Of a stretch of 64,000 nucleotides of DNA, positions 1 to 13,512 are shown one piece after another. How positions within the stretch are numbered: the first letter of the stretch is position 1; every line of letters begins with the position of its first letter. The translations under genes and the position numbers were made by a program. The stretch comes from Daphnia carinata (Eukaryota > Arthropoda > Branchiopoda > Diplostraca > Daphniidae): contig NC_081333.1 of NCBI RefSeq assembly GCF_022539665.2, positions 11,344,971 through 11,408,970 on the forward strand, given 5' to 3'. The notes under the pieces are model-generated. The model did no database searches and was not told where the DNA came from. It saw only the letters and a program-made list of their open reading frames with translations.

Positions 1-859
1 GACTGTGAGCAGCCTAAGGACATAAACAACTATAACAGGGTGTATCTAACCAAAAAAAAAAAATGGCTGCTCAATAAAGTAAACAGTTAGATGAGAAAGA
101 AGAAAAAAGGGTTGAATGGAGAAGCTTCTTTTGTAATGTGAAGACTGAAGAGGGAGAAGGTTCAACTTCATTGGAGGGCATAGCGGGAAGATATGCCTGG
201 CTGCTAGCCGATGAAAGACAGCGAGGGGGGAACTGACGCACAAAGATGTAGCCATCTGATATATATACAAAACTCAGAGTAAGAAAAAATAAAAAGTACA
301 GAAAAACGAGAAAACAAAAGATGGGCCGTGCTGATTGGGGTTCGGACTGAGGACCCCATCAAAAGTCGTCTCTTTTTTTATCCCCGATCCTTATCGGATG
401 CCGAGCATCGTCGGCTCCCAAGTTTTCATCTCGATCCATTCCGACCTATCAAGCGCATATTCTCATAGAGTCCCCCAGCTTTTCGGGGGAGGGGGGGTGT
501 ACAACTGCTATGTTTGTTGGAAGTTTGTTTTTTTTTTCCTTTTTTTCGGAGGTCTTCTCTGTCACAAACATTCCTGTTGTTGACTGTCGCCATTCGAGTG
601 CAGCTCGCGCTCGGCCGAAATGGCCTCTGTCCGATGTGGTAGACACGATCCAAAACATGAAGAGTGTCCTCTTTTTTTGAATTTTTTTTTGTTTTATTTG
701 CTTTGCTCTCACCATTGCGCATTTACGTATCGGATAAGGACACAGTGTTGTCAGTGCGATACAACTCAACTGGGCTGTTGTATAATTCTTGTGACACACG
801 CACGCAAACTTTTCTTTCATCATAAATTCGTCACTTTATTTTTTGTTTAACTACCAAAC

Positions 860-862
<3 letters not shown>

Positions 863-892
<30 letters not shown>
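863..892. repeat. GT dinucleotide microsatellite
   Basis: About fifteen uninterrupted GT units are visible. It is a simple-sequence repeat in non-coding DNA and probably length-polymorphic. Confidence 0.95.
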
Positions 893-897
<5 letters not shown>

Positions 898-3027
898 CCG
901 CCTTTTTTTTTATTCTTTTGTTGCGCTTTATGATTTTTTTTTTTCGTGTTGTTCTTTTCGTTTTTGCAATTTTTTGATTTCCGTCTTAAATCAATTTCAG
1001 TCCTGGGGAATTTTTGAATACATTTTTTTTTTTTTCAAACATTCTTCCTTCGTGATTGATGGTCGGAGACGGGATTCACGCACGTTGATCGTCATTTTTT
1101 TTTGTTGCCATTTTCTCTTTTATTTTCTTTTATGCGTCGTTTCGTCCTTGTATAAAATTTAGCTATGCGCATCGATTCGAGCAATAAAACAAAACGGAAA
1201 TTTCAATAAGAAAAATGTTTTAATAGAAAAAAAAGAGAAAACGAATCAAACAATTTCCCATATATAATGATGATGTAATATACTGCCTATTGATTTATAG
1301 GTTATGTGTACGTAAAAGCCATGTAGTGTTTTTGCGGTTCGGCCCCCCCCCCCCCCAAAAAAAAAAAATTATTCATAAAAGTTTATCATGATAAGCATCT
1401 TACAGACGAGGGGAGTGAAATATTTAAAAATCGAAATCTCTTTGTTTTTTTGTTTTTATTCTTGCGTTTCTAAAATGGTTTTTATTTTTCGCGTCTTTCT
1501 CTTATTTTACGACGTGGCACACAAAACTCAATTCCCTTTTACACATAGGTCTCGACAATAAAAATAAAGGGAAAAAAAACTTTCAATGTCCATAGCAAGT
1601 TGGGTGTGTGTGTGTGTGTGTACATTACTAGTAAAAACGTTATTGTTCGCGTGTTTCGGATGTTCCCCATACTTGTTTTACAACTAGCGCGTTATACATA
1701 TTTTTTATTTGTGCTTTTCGGTCAGGACTTTGGGGCTGACATTGTACGTGTCACTATATCCCATTTCTTCCAGAGCTGCCTCATTTTTCTGTCCAGTACG
1801 GTACATATCTATAGCCATAACAAGAAACACCTCCCAAAAAAAAAAAAAAAAAAAAAAGAAGAATCTCAATTTTCAGACCGGAGCGGCACATTAAATATCC
1901 TATTCCCATTTTCTTCTTGTTTTTGTTGGAATATGTATTGAATAGTCCGTCTTCCCTTGGTCATTATACATTTGAGGCGGAGGGTTAGTGTCAGATAAAG
2001 ACACTTCCATCAGCCAACAACTGGAGCATCGCATGGCTTAGGTTAATGGGCCCAGACCAAGTTGGACCTTATTGGTGTCTAGCTGGACAAACAGCACTTT
2101 AACGGCTCCCCCCAACACATTCGTGGGCGGCCAAGCAGATTGTTGTTGTTTTTTTGTTTGTTTTTTTTCAACTTACAACCCCAGCGCTAGTGGTATTTCA
2201 ATTTCCGTCTCCATTTTCAAACGTCGTAATGCGAACAAAAACGACGTCAGCAAAGAAATCGTGTGTCTCTTGTTTCGCCACGTTGGTGGCCCTTTGTAAA
2301 AACAAAAATTAAGGGTTCAAATCATTGCTCGTTTCGGTTCGATTACTCTGATCAGATTGAGAAGAGTTTTATTTTTCAAGGTGAGTTGAATACTTTCCGT
2401 TCCTATACAAGGAATGAAAAAAAAAACTTGACTCACGATATTTTTGTTCCAGCGGGAGACAGGATATCAGTCGCGGGCGACGACATGAAAGAATCGACGG
2501 GATAAAAAAGCCGATGAACCTTGACAGAATTCTTATATTTCCATCGCCGGTGGTCTCGTCCTTCCGCCATCATCATCGTCTCTTCTTTTCCACCTCGATT
2601 TCTTTTTTTCATATTTTTTTTTTTTGTTTCATCGGAATTCGTTTGTACTGATCTGCTTTTTTCTTCCCCTGATCCACAAGATTGTGATGGTATTAGTCCC
2701 AATGTCACGACGCCTCTCTCCTTTTCGTGTCTCTTCAATCCATCGTGACTTGTGCCCGATCCATTTTTCTTCGTATTCCGAATGTGAGTGTAATCTATTT
2801 TTGTGTTGACAGTTCGGATGGCACCGAAACAAAAAATTTCAAAGTGAAATGTTTTATCAGGGCATCCTAAAAAACGGAACGCCATTTGACCCATTTTATA
2901 AAATGACAACCACTCTGGTTTATTTCGGAAATATTAATCGTATATCCTGCATTAGAGTTCACATTCCACGAGGCACTTGCGATTTATAGTTGATGAAGTA
3001 TTCGCATTCCAAGTGATGCTTGCAACA

Positions 3028-3180
3028 GTCGGGCTTAAAAAGTCGGGCTTATTTTTTATTTTTATTTTTTTATGCAAGTATAACAAACTATGCATGATTT
3101 CTATTCAAAATGAAAGGAAGATTGCGAAAATCAATTTTATTTTAGGGTCAGACTGAAAGTTTTTGAGTTATTCAAATTCA
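3028..3180 (+). repeat. Diverged fragment of the 50-kb repeat family
   Basis: The motif GTCGGGCTT occurs twice here, spaced by a short A-rich stretch. It is followed by a TATGCATGATTTC-like segment and then by GAAAGTTTTTGAGTTATTCAAA. The same three landmarks occur on the same strand in the repeated DNA at about 49.89-50.29 kb (CGGGCTT clusters, ATGCATGATTTC, and TTTTTGAGTT or TTTTTGAATTA). The match is by eye and partial, so this is probably an old solo fragment of that element. Confidence 0.45.
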
Positions 3181-5653
3181 AAGTAATTGAAAGAAATGGC
3201 AAGTTAGAAATGAAAGATAAAGTTAGAAGCCGATGTTGATCTCGGCTGCTAGCAACCGAAAAAAACAAACAAAATCGTATAAATATCATAGTCAAGTAAT
3301 AGGCTGCTGGTTAAGACACTGCTCTGGTAGAGGACCCCCCGTGTTGAGAAAGGGACAACAGTCCGAGAATCTTCCTCTTTCGTCCCTTGTTTTGTTTTCA
3401 TTTTTTCATTAATCTTCCTCACGACGGGGGGGTCCACCATAAGAAAGACAAGGTCTTTTTCTTATTTTCTACGATAGGCCTATTTACAATGGCGTCTATA
3501 TACCATCGTGTGTATACAGTAGTGTCTTTTGGAGCCCCCTCATTTTCAGTATCAGTGCACTTGATAATAACCAACAACACATGTCAAACGAATATACGAG
3601 AGAGAAAGTTTTAGCTATACACACAATCGAAGCGTTTTTATTTGCATGTCCAAAAGACAGCCATTCCCATTTTGGAATGTCTCCAGCTGTGCCCCAGAAA
3701 TCAACTGCGTCCAAAAATTCCGTCTATATGAAATTAAAAGGAGAAGGGAGCTACTCTACTACATTGGTCAAGCGCATCGATCATAACAGTTGTCTAGCAT
3801 TACATTCCCCCCCCTATATAGCTAAAGCTCCATTTTTAATTGCAATTTTTTCCCCCCTTTTTACATCTCAGGTAACTGCTGCTGCGCTATTTGAACGCCA
3901 GTAGCTATTACATCAACAAGCAAAAACTTTCTCTCTTACATGTGTGTATGTAATACTCATCTATCTAACTGTCGCCTTGTTTTTAATGGTCGTTTTTCCT
4001 TCATTGTTGTGAAAGGGCTACTATTAACATGGCACTGCTGCTTCTCTCCATGCTGGAGTCCCATTGTTTTTTTTTTGTTTTTTTTAACTCTTTCACATCC
4101 ATCATTTAACAAAGGCAAGAAAAACAGCAGCAATTTTCTTCTGGTCTTTTTTTTTGTTTTCTTCAAAGTATCTTGGCGTGTGTGTGTGTATTGTGCCAGC
4201 ATAATGAGCCGAATTGTTTGTCTATTGTCTGGGTGTTGCGCAATTTGGGAAGCTTGTTTTTTTTTTTTCCCTTTAACACTATCTCTCTTGTTTTGTGTAA
4301 ATATGGCACATTGTAACAAACAACGTTGTTGTTATATATAGTCTTTTCTCTTTTGCCTCGTTCAGTGCCCAGCGTGAAAAATGATTTACGGCGTGACAAA
4401 AAAAAAAAAGGGGGGCATGCAACCTAATAATAAGTATAACTTCTAGATATGGTGTCTTGTATCCCAGTCGAAAAGAAAATAAACGATCAAAATACAAGTG
4501 AGTCGTAATAATCACGAAAAAGGAGAGGGACAAAAGGCGAAAAGTCCTGTAAAGTTACCACCCAAAAGAGGCACGAAATGCATTTCAGTTTCTATCCAGA
4601 ATTTGTTTCACAAACTTGGTTAACGATGGTAATAATCAGACCAGACAACGTTTCATTTTGAGACGTGACATATTAAAAAAAAAAAAAAAAACAACAAAAC
4701 ATTCGCCCAGTGTTTTAAACAAAAATAAAACTCACTAAATGTGAATATGATCAAGTGTTGGAACTATTTCTTGCGCCAGGCGTGAAACGTGCCGAAACCA
4801 TTGACGGAGAAAGGTGAGAATGGACCAGGTAATAGTTAAAAAAAAAAAACTGTCGAAGAATTTCCCATAAAAATAAACATAACCCCAAGTGCCAGCTTGT
4901 AAAAAGTAAGGATAGACTGACGTATTAAAACGTGTGGACGTTGAGCGGATTGCCAGCAATGACATCCAACTTTTTTCCGGATTATAAATACAACTGCGCA
5001 ACATTTGGAGAAAAAAACCATTCAACATAATAAAATCTAAAGATAGGCGAGTACTGTTTATGTCTATATTGGACGGTCACGCACGATATTTTAACGTCTG
5101 AAAATGTTTTCAACTTCAGCGGGTTGTTGACATTTTGCCGCGTCCGTTTTCTTGAAAAGTTTTTCTTTCTATATACGTTACGACCTTCTGAAAGAGAGGG
5201 CCATATTTATATATAGGAAAATCCTTTGCAACCATCAGACCAAAAATAAAATAAACAGAGACTAGAGCACGTACGTGGACTATTCTTAACTGTTTTGAAA
5301 AAAAAGAAAAGAAAAATACCTGTCTGTTCGTATACTTTGTGTGTGTCTGTGCCACCCAACTTCTGTTTTGGCCGTTTGCAACAGCTGTCAGTGTTTTTGG
5401 TTGGCTGGGAAAATTGGAAATCGATAGTTTTGGTATTGAATCGAAAATAAAGGTGAGATTCGATTGATTTTGTCAAAGGTTCTTTGGAAACCTTGAGCCT
5501 TTTTTTTTTGTATTTACACGACATAGTTCGCACAAAAGACACGCACAACAGACGACGGACACACAGCGAGAGGGTAAAAAGGTAAAGGGGGGGCGGATTG
5601 TTTTGCTTTTTTTTTTTTTTAGATTTTAGGAGATATACATAAATATATATATA

Positions 5654-5659
5654 TTTATT
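5654..5659 (-). promoter_or_regulatory. Candidate poly(A) signal of the minus-strand membrane-protein gene
   Basis: The plus strand reads TTTATT, so the minus strand reads AATAAA. It lies about 300 bases past the stop codon that ends at 5960. It is the nearest clear hexamer I noticed on the minus strand. The implied 3' UTR would contain the long CT tract (GA on the plus strand) at 5823-5863. Confidence 0.35.
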
Positions 5660-5819
5660 TATACGAGTTATGTAGACTGTCAAATGAATTGGAAAACGGG
5701 TTGCCAAAAGAACGTTCAATTTCGCGAGAGAATTCAAACGAAAAATCATTGCAATGAAGGAGACACGAAAACACATTGAGAAATATACATTACAGTTTGT
5801 ACAATTTTGGCTTATTTAC

Positions 5820-5822
<3 letters not shown>

Positions 5823-5863
<41 letters not shown>
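5823..5863. repeat. GA dinucleotide microsatellite in the probable 3' UTR
   Basis: About twenty GA units lie roughly 100 bases past the stop codon of the minus-strand gene ending at 5960. If the poly(A) signal near 5655 is used, the mRNA carries a pyrimidine (CU) tract here. Confidence 0.9.
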
Positions 5864-5868
<5 letters not shown>

Positions 5869-5959
5869 TTAAAAGAATTGAAAAAGGGCGTGAAACTCTT
5901 CAAGGAGACAAATGGGATTATTTCTGGGAACAAATGAAAATGATTTGGGCAAATATTTT

Positions 5960-8900
5960 TTAATGATGAAGGGCAGGAAGTCGATGAGTTCGAGACGGGA
6001 ATAAACAATGTTCCAGGCTGTGCACAGCGCAAGGCGGTTGCATCGTGTGATAAGGCACACGATCACCGTCGATCGTCTTGACGACGGCCAGGCTTTCGAT
6101 GGTGCTCGGTCTGTGGTGATGACGGGGCAATGGCGATGCAGACGGAGATTCACTGAGGCGCATGCTGGCCCTCCTGTGCCGACGGATGCCGATGGCGGTG
6201 GCCAAAACCAATAGAAATAAAGAGACGCCAGCAGCTGCACCGACGCCGACCGTGGCTTCTAGTCGCCGGCCTGATCCGCTGCTACTGCCGGACGATGATG
6301 GAAGCCGATCAATGAGCGGAGCAGCGGGCAAAGGCCTGGCTTCATCCGACTGGACCACCCCGGGCGCTTTGTGGGTGTCGATGGTCAACGGAGCGGAACG
6401 CATCTGGATGGCATCCGATGTGGCCGTCACCAAGTCAACTTGGATGTGGTAGACGGTGTCGGGCCACAAAGAGAGGGTCACCGAAGTGGCGTCAGTGTAG
6501 AGATGGCCTTTGAGACCGCCGCCATCGACCTCCCAAGTGACCAAGTAATCGCTGGATTGTCCGTCGGATGAGCGCTGGACGGGCCAGGCGACTTCGGCGA
6601 TGACCAAAACCTTTTGGTGGATCAGCGAGACTTCTCTGAGTTTCCACGGCGATGCTGGAGACACGGACACGATTTCAACTTGAGCGGCCAATTTTTCTTC
6701 GGGCGACAGCTCAAACGGTTGCTGGCCAGTTGAGTCCGTGTCGACGACGACGTCAGAGGCGGGCAGCGGAGCGGCGATGGCGTTTTCCGTGCTGGAATCT
6801 TCGTGTTCGGGGCGGTAGAGAGCCACCAGACCGCGTCCGCCGACGGCGAGGACGCGGAGGTTGCCGGCAGCTGAACTGGGAGTCTCGCCAGATGGGAGGA
6901 AACAACGTTCTTCCGCAGTCTATTTCAAAAATCCAAAAACATTTTTTAATATGTTGTTTTTCTTTAGAAAGGCCGAAATAAAAAGAATAAAAAGGAAGAA
7001 ACAGTTGAAGAGATGCAGAGACTGAAAGAGACGAAGACACACTTTCACAATGTATGTGACATTGTCCGCTCATTTCTTGACATTTATCCAACTATTTCTT
7101 ATTTTAAAATTGAATCGTCTCTTAAAAGATGTCCGAGAGAAAGGCGGTTTCTCTTTTGTTTCTACGCTTGCCCTTTGATCTTATTTTCTTCTAGTTCTTC
7201 CACTTTTCGAAGCAGCGAAACAGAATGGGAGGGGGGATGAAGTTTCGTTTATACGACTCCGGGTATGACATGAACCGGTTTCTTGTGACTTGTGGGCCTT
7301 TGCCTATCACGTCTAGGACAAGAAAAAAACACAACTGGTGGATAGATCCGGGTTTTATTCCTTCCTCGATAGAGGTGAGAAAAACATTATAGAACCAAGG
7401 GGAGGGATTCATCCGTGCGTGTCGCTCACGCTAAATGAACCGGGCCCAAAGCCAAGTGAGGACCGCGTCCCTGTCCATCACCGTCTTTTCCTATCTCTAT
7501 TTTCTTTTCATTCTGGTTTTTTTTTTTGAGGGGGAAAGGCCGCAGATAATCGACCGAGACGAGGCCCAGCTGTTTCAGGGCTCCGTTCACGTGGAAACAC
7601 GACGGCGCGTCTGAGGACTGGAAAACTTAAAAAAAAAAACAAAAAAAAACTCGTTTGATGTGCTTCAACGTCTATCTTAGCTTGAACCTCTTAGGTCTAT
7701 ATGTGCTATCTCTATCTGTCTGGCCGTGTGTCTATCTCATTTCAAATCCAACATATTTTTTTTCTTTCTGTGGATGGATGGGAATTAAAATTAAAATAAC
7801 CGAAAAGGGAAAAACGGCCTGAGCTCAATTGAAATCGACAGGGCGCGGCCTTTTAAAGTCTCCAGATAATGTTGAATACAATGTTATCGTTTCCGAAAAG
7901 AAAAAAAAATCGGTGATATCAACGCGTTACACGAAGTTCTTTTCTTCTAAACTGTTTGCTTTTAGACAGTTTGCAAGTCTCGAATGAAATTGTGGCTACT
8001 TAACGAGGTTACCATTATCTCTTTTTTTCAATTTTATATCAGAGAATAAGGCGGCATCGGCGTCTACTCGCTCAATTAAGTTTCAATCAAAAAAAAAAAA
8101 AATTTTGGATAAGAAATACGGGCCATTGGGCTGAAGGAAAAATGAAGACATTCGAGATGGGCTGTCATCTTTTTTTTTTCTTTTGCTGTCTGTCCTTTTT
8201 CCTTCATATTTTTTTTTTTTTTTGTTTAATGCAGCGAGAGCTCGTTCCCAAATTTAGTCAAGTCTGACGATCACATTCCACAAACAGCAAGAGACAGGGA
8301 ATCGATCTGTTTTCATGTCGGTCTATAGTGAAATGCAGCCGGTAAAATGAAAAAAAAAAAAAAAAAAAAATAGCCAACAGGTCCCGTCTACTTGCGTCGT
8401 ACGATTAACCCGTCCTCCCACCATAAGCTTATATTTAAGCCACAGTTTGACATTGATGGTCTCTCAATTGAGCGGGCAGGGAAAAGGGACGGGCGGTTAT
8501 CGATAGCATCGATTTCTTCCATACTTGGTTGCACAGCTTATAGATTTCGTATAATTTTATTTTTTACCGTTTGAAGTTGAAAGACGAAATAAGGAAGAAA
8601 AAAAAAATAGTTTAGCTATTTTCCTAATTGACCGTGCATCTAATTTAACTATGCGGGATTTGGTGCGCATTTTTTGGGGGGCGTTATTTCGAACCTTCTG
8701 AGTGCATGAGTGAACACAAAAAAAAAACTAACCTTTTGTCTCTTAATGGATGTATAACAGAAATGGCTGAGATTTACGTCGAGGACCAGCACATTCGCTG
8801 TAAATGACGCAACATAAGGTGGAAAAAGCTTCGAAATTTCTCAACAATAAATCAGTTAGATAATCATTATTTTTTTTTTTTTTAAAGGATTGAAGCGAAT

Positions 8901-11900
8901 AAAAAGGTCTTTACGTGTTTTCCATCAATTTTTCTTTTCGAGCATGACAGCTGTCTAAACTGTTTAGAGTTAAAGCATCTCGCCATCGCTTTCGGAATGC
9001 GTACATAATGCGAGTACCCATTTACTATCAATCTTTTACGTTTCACTTTAGAGTACTCGTTTTCACCACGTTTCGTGCCGGGTGTCAATCTACAATTTTG
9101 GCGGGATTTCGTGTGCGGATAAGAACGAAACTAGACCGCACATGACCAACATTTCATTTCACTCGGATATTTCTTTACAGACCCTATAGAAGATGCAATT
9201 CCCTAACAAAAAAAAACAAAAATCTTTTCCTCCACATTCGTTCTAGATTAGTAATCTAAAAAAATTATCCAATTGCAGATGGACAGGTTGTGTTCGTTCG
9301 TGAGAAGAAAAGGGAGCGTGTGTTTGGTCGGGCTAGCGGCGATTGCGTTTGCTACGAGCCTTCGTTGATTCGCTTTTAATGAGAGCGCTTCCTTACATCT
9401 TAGATAGAGAAACTACAAGCTGCTCAGCTGATAATGAACCGATTCGTTATACATAGACGGACCGATGGGGCGGTACGGTCAGGTGATCATTCACCATCTT
9501 TTGACTAGGACTTTCTTTCTTTTTTATCCATCGGGATAAGAGCTAGAAAAAAAAAAAAGAACAAGTGCACAATGGGCGTTGGAAAATGTCAAGAACGAGA
9601 AAACGAAAATAAGAATAGAAGAATGAGAGCATCATCAGCGAGCCAAAAAAGCCCAAACAACTTTTTGTTTTGTTTTTTTTCGAATAGGTTCCCATGATTT
9701 TGTAGGTTGAATGACATGTGAAGAGAAACAGTCGAAGATGAAAGAATAGAAATAGATGATTGCGTGATGATGATTTGTTTTTGTTTTTTACCTGGATGAT
9801 TTGACGCCAACGTCCCGAACTCTGCTTCTGGATGACGGCGTAAACGAGCCGCTCCTTCTCGCGTTTCGAGTTGGATGAACGCTCAGACGGACGGGGCCAG
9901 GTGGCCAAGTTGCCAACGAGTTGGACGCTCGGCTCGGCAGAGGTCGGCATCACTGGATCCTTCTGCGGTAGATCCGCGTTCTGGAAGAACTGGCAAGCCT
10001 GCAAACAGCCAGGGAACTATATCAGGCAAAAAGCAAACGAAAAATAAAATTTATGAAAACAAGCTCCTTCAACAGGGGGGAAAGAAAAAAAAAAAAAAAA
10101 ACAGTTTTGAGAATGTTTACAGTCAACTTTGCCCATATGGCCCACCCTGAAAAAAGAAAAGAAGCTGTGCCTGTTGAGGATGTATGGACTTGTGCCATGA
10201 AGACAAGTGCCCAAAAATGGTCAAGTGGAGGGGGGAGCTAGTTTTGCTTCGTCATAAGCAACGAGAAAGAGGGCGAGACGGTCTTTTTTTTTTTAAAGAG
10301 GACGACGGGAAAGAATATATAGCCTCAACAAGTGATGATTTACGAGCCCAATTTAGAATTCGGGATAGCAAAAAACTTCGCAACAAAACAATTGCCTAGC
10401 CTGCACGTCATTCAACTTGCGCGCGATTCATCTCTCAAAAGTTTAAACAGCAGCTGGAATGGCGTGTAGAAACGATAGGGCGAATTGACGTAATGCACCA
10501 TCCGAAAATATAAAAAAAAAGGTTTGAGAGTTCGGTTGATGATTCAGCGTGGCAAACAACATCGGGAATGAGCAAACTGGCAGACACGAAGAAATTGTTT
10601 TGGTGCCCTTACGTTGACGTCATTTGATTGAATAGAAAGAGAGTGACAGTGAATCGAGAGACAAGCCAAATACTGAAATCACTCAGCTGTTTTCTTTCTT
10701 TTTTTGGCTCAATATGAATTTGGGGTTCTGCCCAACTGAGCAAAGTGAAATCCGGTGTGCTAGATGGACCAGTAGATGCTCGGGGGCTTGTTATAAAAAA
10801 CGCTAAAAGAGAAAAACAGCCGCGTGACAGCCAAACTGATGATGTAATGACGTCTCAACTTTTCGAAACATGCATCTTTTTTTGTGTGTGTTTTAATTCT
10901 TTGGTTTTGCTTTCTGTTTTATTAGAAAGAAGAAGAAGAAGAAGAAAAGCTTTAGTCGTTTTCTTGTAAAGGAGCCCCCGCACCCTGCGGACTTTGTGGG
11001 CCCTAAACGGAGCCGCCAGTTTATTTCTATTCGTCCCCTCTTTTTTTTTTTCTAAAAATCTTGGCGCAAGTTTTTTGTGTTTTCTGGGGGGGAAATACGA
11101 GACACAAAAACCCCAAAAAAAAAAAAAAAAAAAAAAACCACCGGTGGCCAATTATGCAAACGAGTCCAACGTATTTGAACTCGGCTCTTCAACGCCATTC
11201 TAAAGTGTGGCTTCCAAAGCCAACGCCGCGCTTCTATTTTTCTTCTCTCTTCCCACCACCACTGATTTTTTTTTTTTTCGAATGTTTGTTCTATTCGGTC
11301 TGAAAACAGATTGTAAAAATACGGTTTCCTCCACCCCCTTCTTTTTTTTTTTGAAGAGGGAAAACAAGGTCGAATATCCTGAGTGGAACAGTTCGAGACT
11401 AAATAATAAAGCGAAAGTTGATATTGACTTCCGTGAATCGCTGCCTTTTTTCAGCTGTGCTGATTTGCATGGTCATAAAGAGGAACGAAAAAGACTACAC
11501 TAAAAGAGAATGAAAGAAACTTTAGAGTAAAGAAATAAAGGAGCTCTCTCTCTCTCTCTCTAAGTCGATATAGAATAGCGTTTAGCTGAGAAGAGAGCGG
11601 CATTGAAAGGAGACAACTGTTTAAGAGCCTCCCGCTTTATGCAAATATATAGTATCAAAGCCCCTTGTTATCACCACGGTTGGCCAATGAAACTACCTGT
11701 TTGTCTCTGATTTCCCCTTTTTTTTTCTTGAGAGAAGGCAACAAAATGGGAAAAGTTTTAAAACTTACGCAAACACTCGGTTGGTTGCAGATGCGAGACC
11801 AGACGGTTGGATTGTCTTGCAATAGTCCACAGTTTTCCCAGCACTAAAAAAAAAAACAGATTAAAAAAAAAAGAATAATAACATTTGAGATTACATTTTT

Positions 11901-13476
11901 TTCATTTGAATAATAGACACATCAAAAGATAATACTAATCAATACAACTCGAGATATGGTTTGCTTTTTTGTCTATATTGCACGCCCGTCCTAGTGTTAG
12001 ACCTGCCGTCCATCGTTGTCTTCTTATTTCACGGTTAAGCGAACCCCATGACCTCATCGCACCGAGTTACTAAGACGAGCTTTTGTTAAAGTTTCTTTAT
12101 TCTTCTCCTTTTAATCCGATAATTCCTCAATCCTTTAAAACCCATTCTACTGTAGTTCAAAATGGATGTTGGATTTATCGATCGTTCGTGACGTCAGAGC
12201 TAAACATTTTTTATTTTTTAAACAATAAATTTTGCTTATTTCTTTTTAGGTCTACCTAACGGAAGGCACCCCCCTGTTGTGTATTTTCGTCTATTGTTGT
12301 TGTTACCTTGACATAAGACAAGGATAAATCCACTGCCCAATTAACGAGAAGACGACTTCTCGCTGTGCTAATACCTACCGATTATTTTCACCCGTTGCCA
12401 CTGTTATTACTAAAAAAGAAAAACCCTTTGATGAAAACAAATGGGAACCCAAAAAAAAAGTTAAATGATTTAACTGGTTGTTACTTGTAAAAGAGGGGTC
12501 TTTGCAATAAACGAGTTTCTACGAGTAAACCTTTAAAAGAAAAAAAAAAAAGAACAGCAGGTGTTGACCGGGTCTCATATCATGCGGAGTAAAGAATCGA
12601 AAATAACGATGGATAGATAAATAAATAGCGTAAGAATAACAACAATTCAGCATCATCTAACGAAAATACGGAGGGGGAGAGGAAAAAAAAACTTGATTTC
12701 TTCTTCGAATGGATGTTTGTTCAACGTGTGCCCCGTGTGGCGTGTGTGTGTGTGTGTGTGTCCATATAAAACACGATTCTAACTTGGAAGAAGGCGAAGA
12801 GGTAAAAAGCTGGGAAGCCAAAGATTAGGGAAGCAGATGACGGCCGAACGGTACAATGCGTCATTACTTTGTATTGTCGTCGAGAGGCAAGGATCGAGAT
12901 AGACGCTATTGTGTTGCCCGTGCAGACCGGCAGCAGATTTATTTAAAACCTCCCTGCTGCGCACGTCCCCCCGACTTTACTCTTTATTTTTCTCGAAATA
13001 TTCAATCCTTTTCTTTTTTTTTTCTCTTTTTTTTGTGAGTTGTATTTAATCTACAACTCGTAAAGTTGCCACTATTTTTTCAGCGAGCGTCGAGTGAAAG
13101 AAAAAAAAAATACTGGGAATAAAAGTGGGATGCGTACAGCCCTGCTGTTGCATGTCTTCTACGTGTGTGTCTCCTCCCCCTTTCTTTCTTTGGACGTTTT
13201 TCGTGTAATATGACTTGTCTCATTTCCATCGACGTTGTAAAGCTCACTCATCGGCAGCCAAATAAAACAACACACGACCCAAAGTTGGAAATAGATTTCT
13301 TTTTTCTTTTTCTTTTTCAAATGTTGCCGTGTTTTGGCGCTCTTTGAAAGCTTACCGTGAAGCAGTCGGGATCCTGTTGGCAGAGCGTTTCGTGGCGATC
13401 GTTGCGGACAAACTGCAATAAAAAAGAGAACAAGAAAAAGAGAGATATGTAATTATGCCGTGATGAAAAAATGCCT

Positions 13477-13512
<36 letters not shown>

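Larger units (their letters stand above)
1..5653. other. Non-coding flank, no gene seen
   Basis: I see no exon here that I can support. The open frames are runs of Phe/Lys produced by poly(T)/poly(A) tracts. The stretch holds a GT microsatellite at 863-892, a second at about 1604-1621, several A/T runs over 12 bases and a C run near 1345. It lies downstream of the membrane-protein gene that starts at 21528 on the minus strand. A short piece at about 3028-3180 resembles the repeat family of 49.9-50.6 kb and is listed separately. Confidence 0.6.

Noticed and set aside
5207-5776. 189-codon open frame on the minus strand beyond the anosmin-like stop
   Set aside because: Low-complexity (KKKKK, LSLCVRR) translation of A/T-rich 3' flank; no start context or family match.
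5823-5863. Regular repeat considered as an array of functional units
   Set aside because: It is a plain dinucleotide tract with no spacers; no CRISPR-like repeat-spacer structure exists anywhere in the window.
9280-9370. 29-codon ATG frame after a CAG in intron 4 of the anosmin-like gene
   Set aside because: Very short, on the opposite strand to the gene, and without a donor or partner exon.
9781-10004. Exon of the anosmin-like gene beginning at the AG at 9999-10000
   Set aside because: The acceptor 17 bases upstream (exon start 10016) is also in phase 0 and adds a PGC-x2-QAC block that completes the cysteine pattern, so I preferred it; use of the inner site as an alternative is possible.
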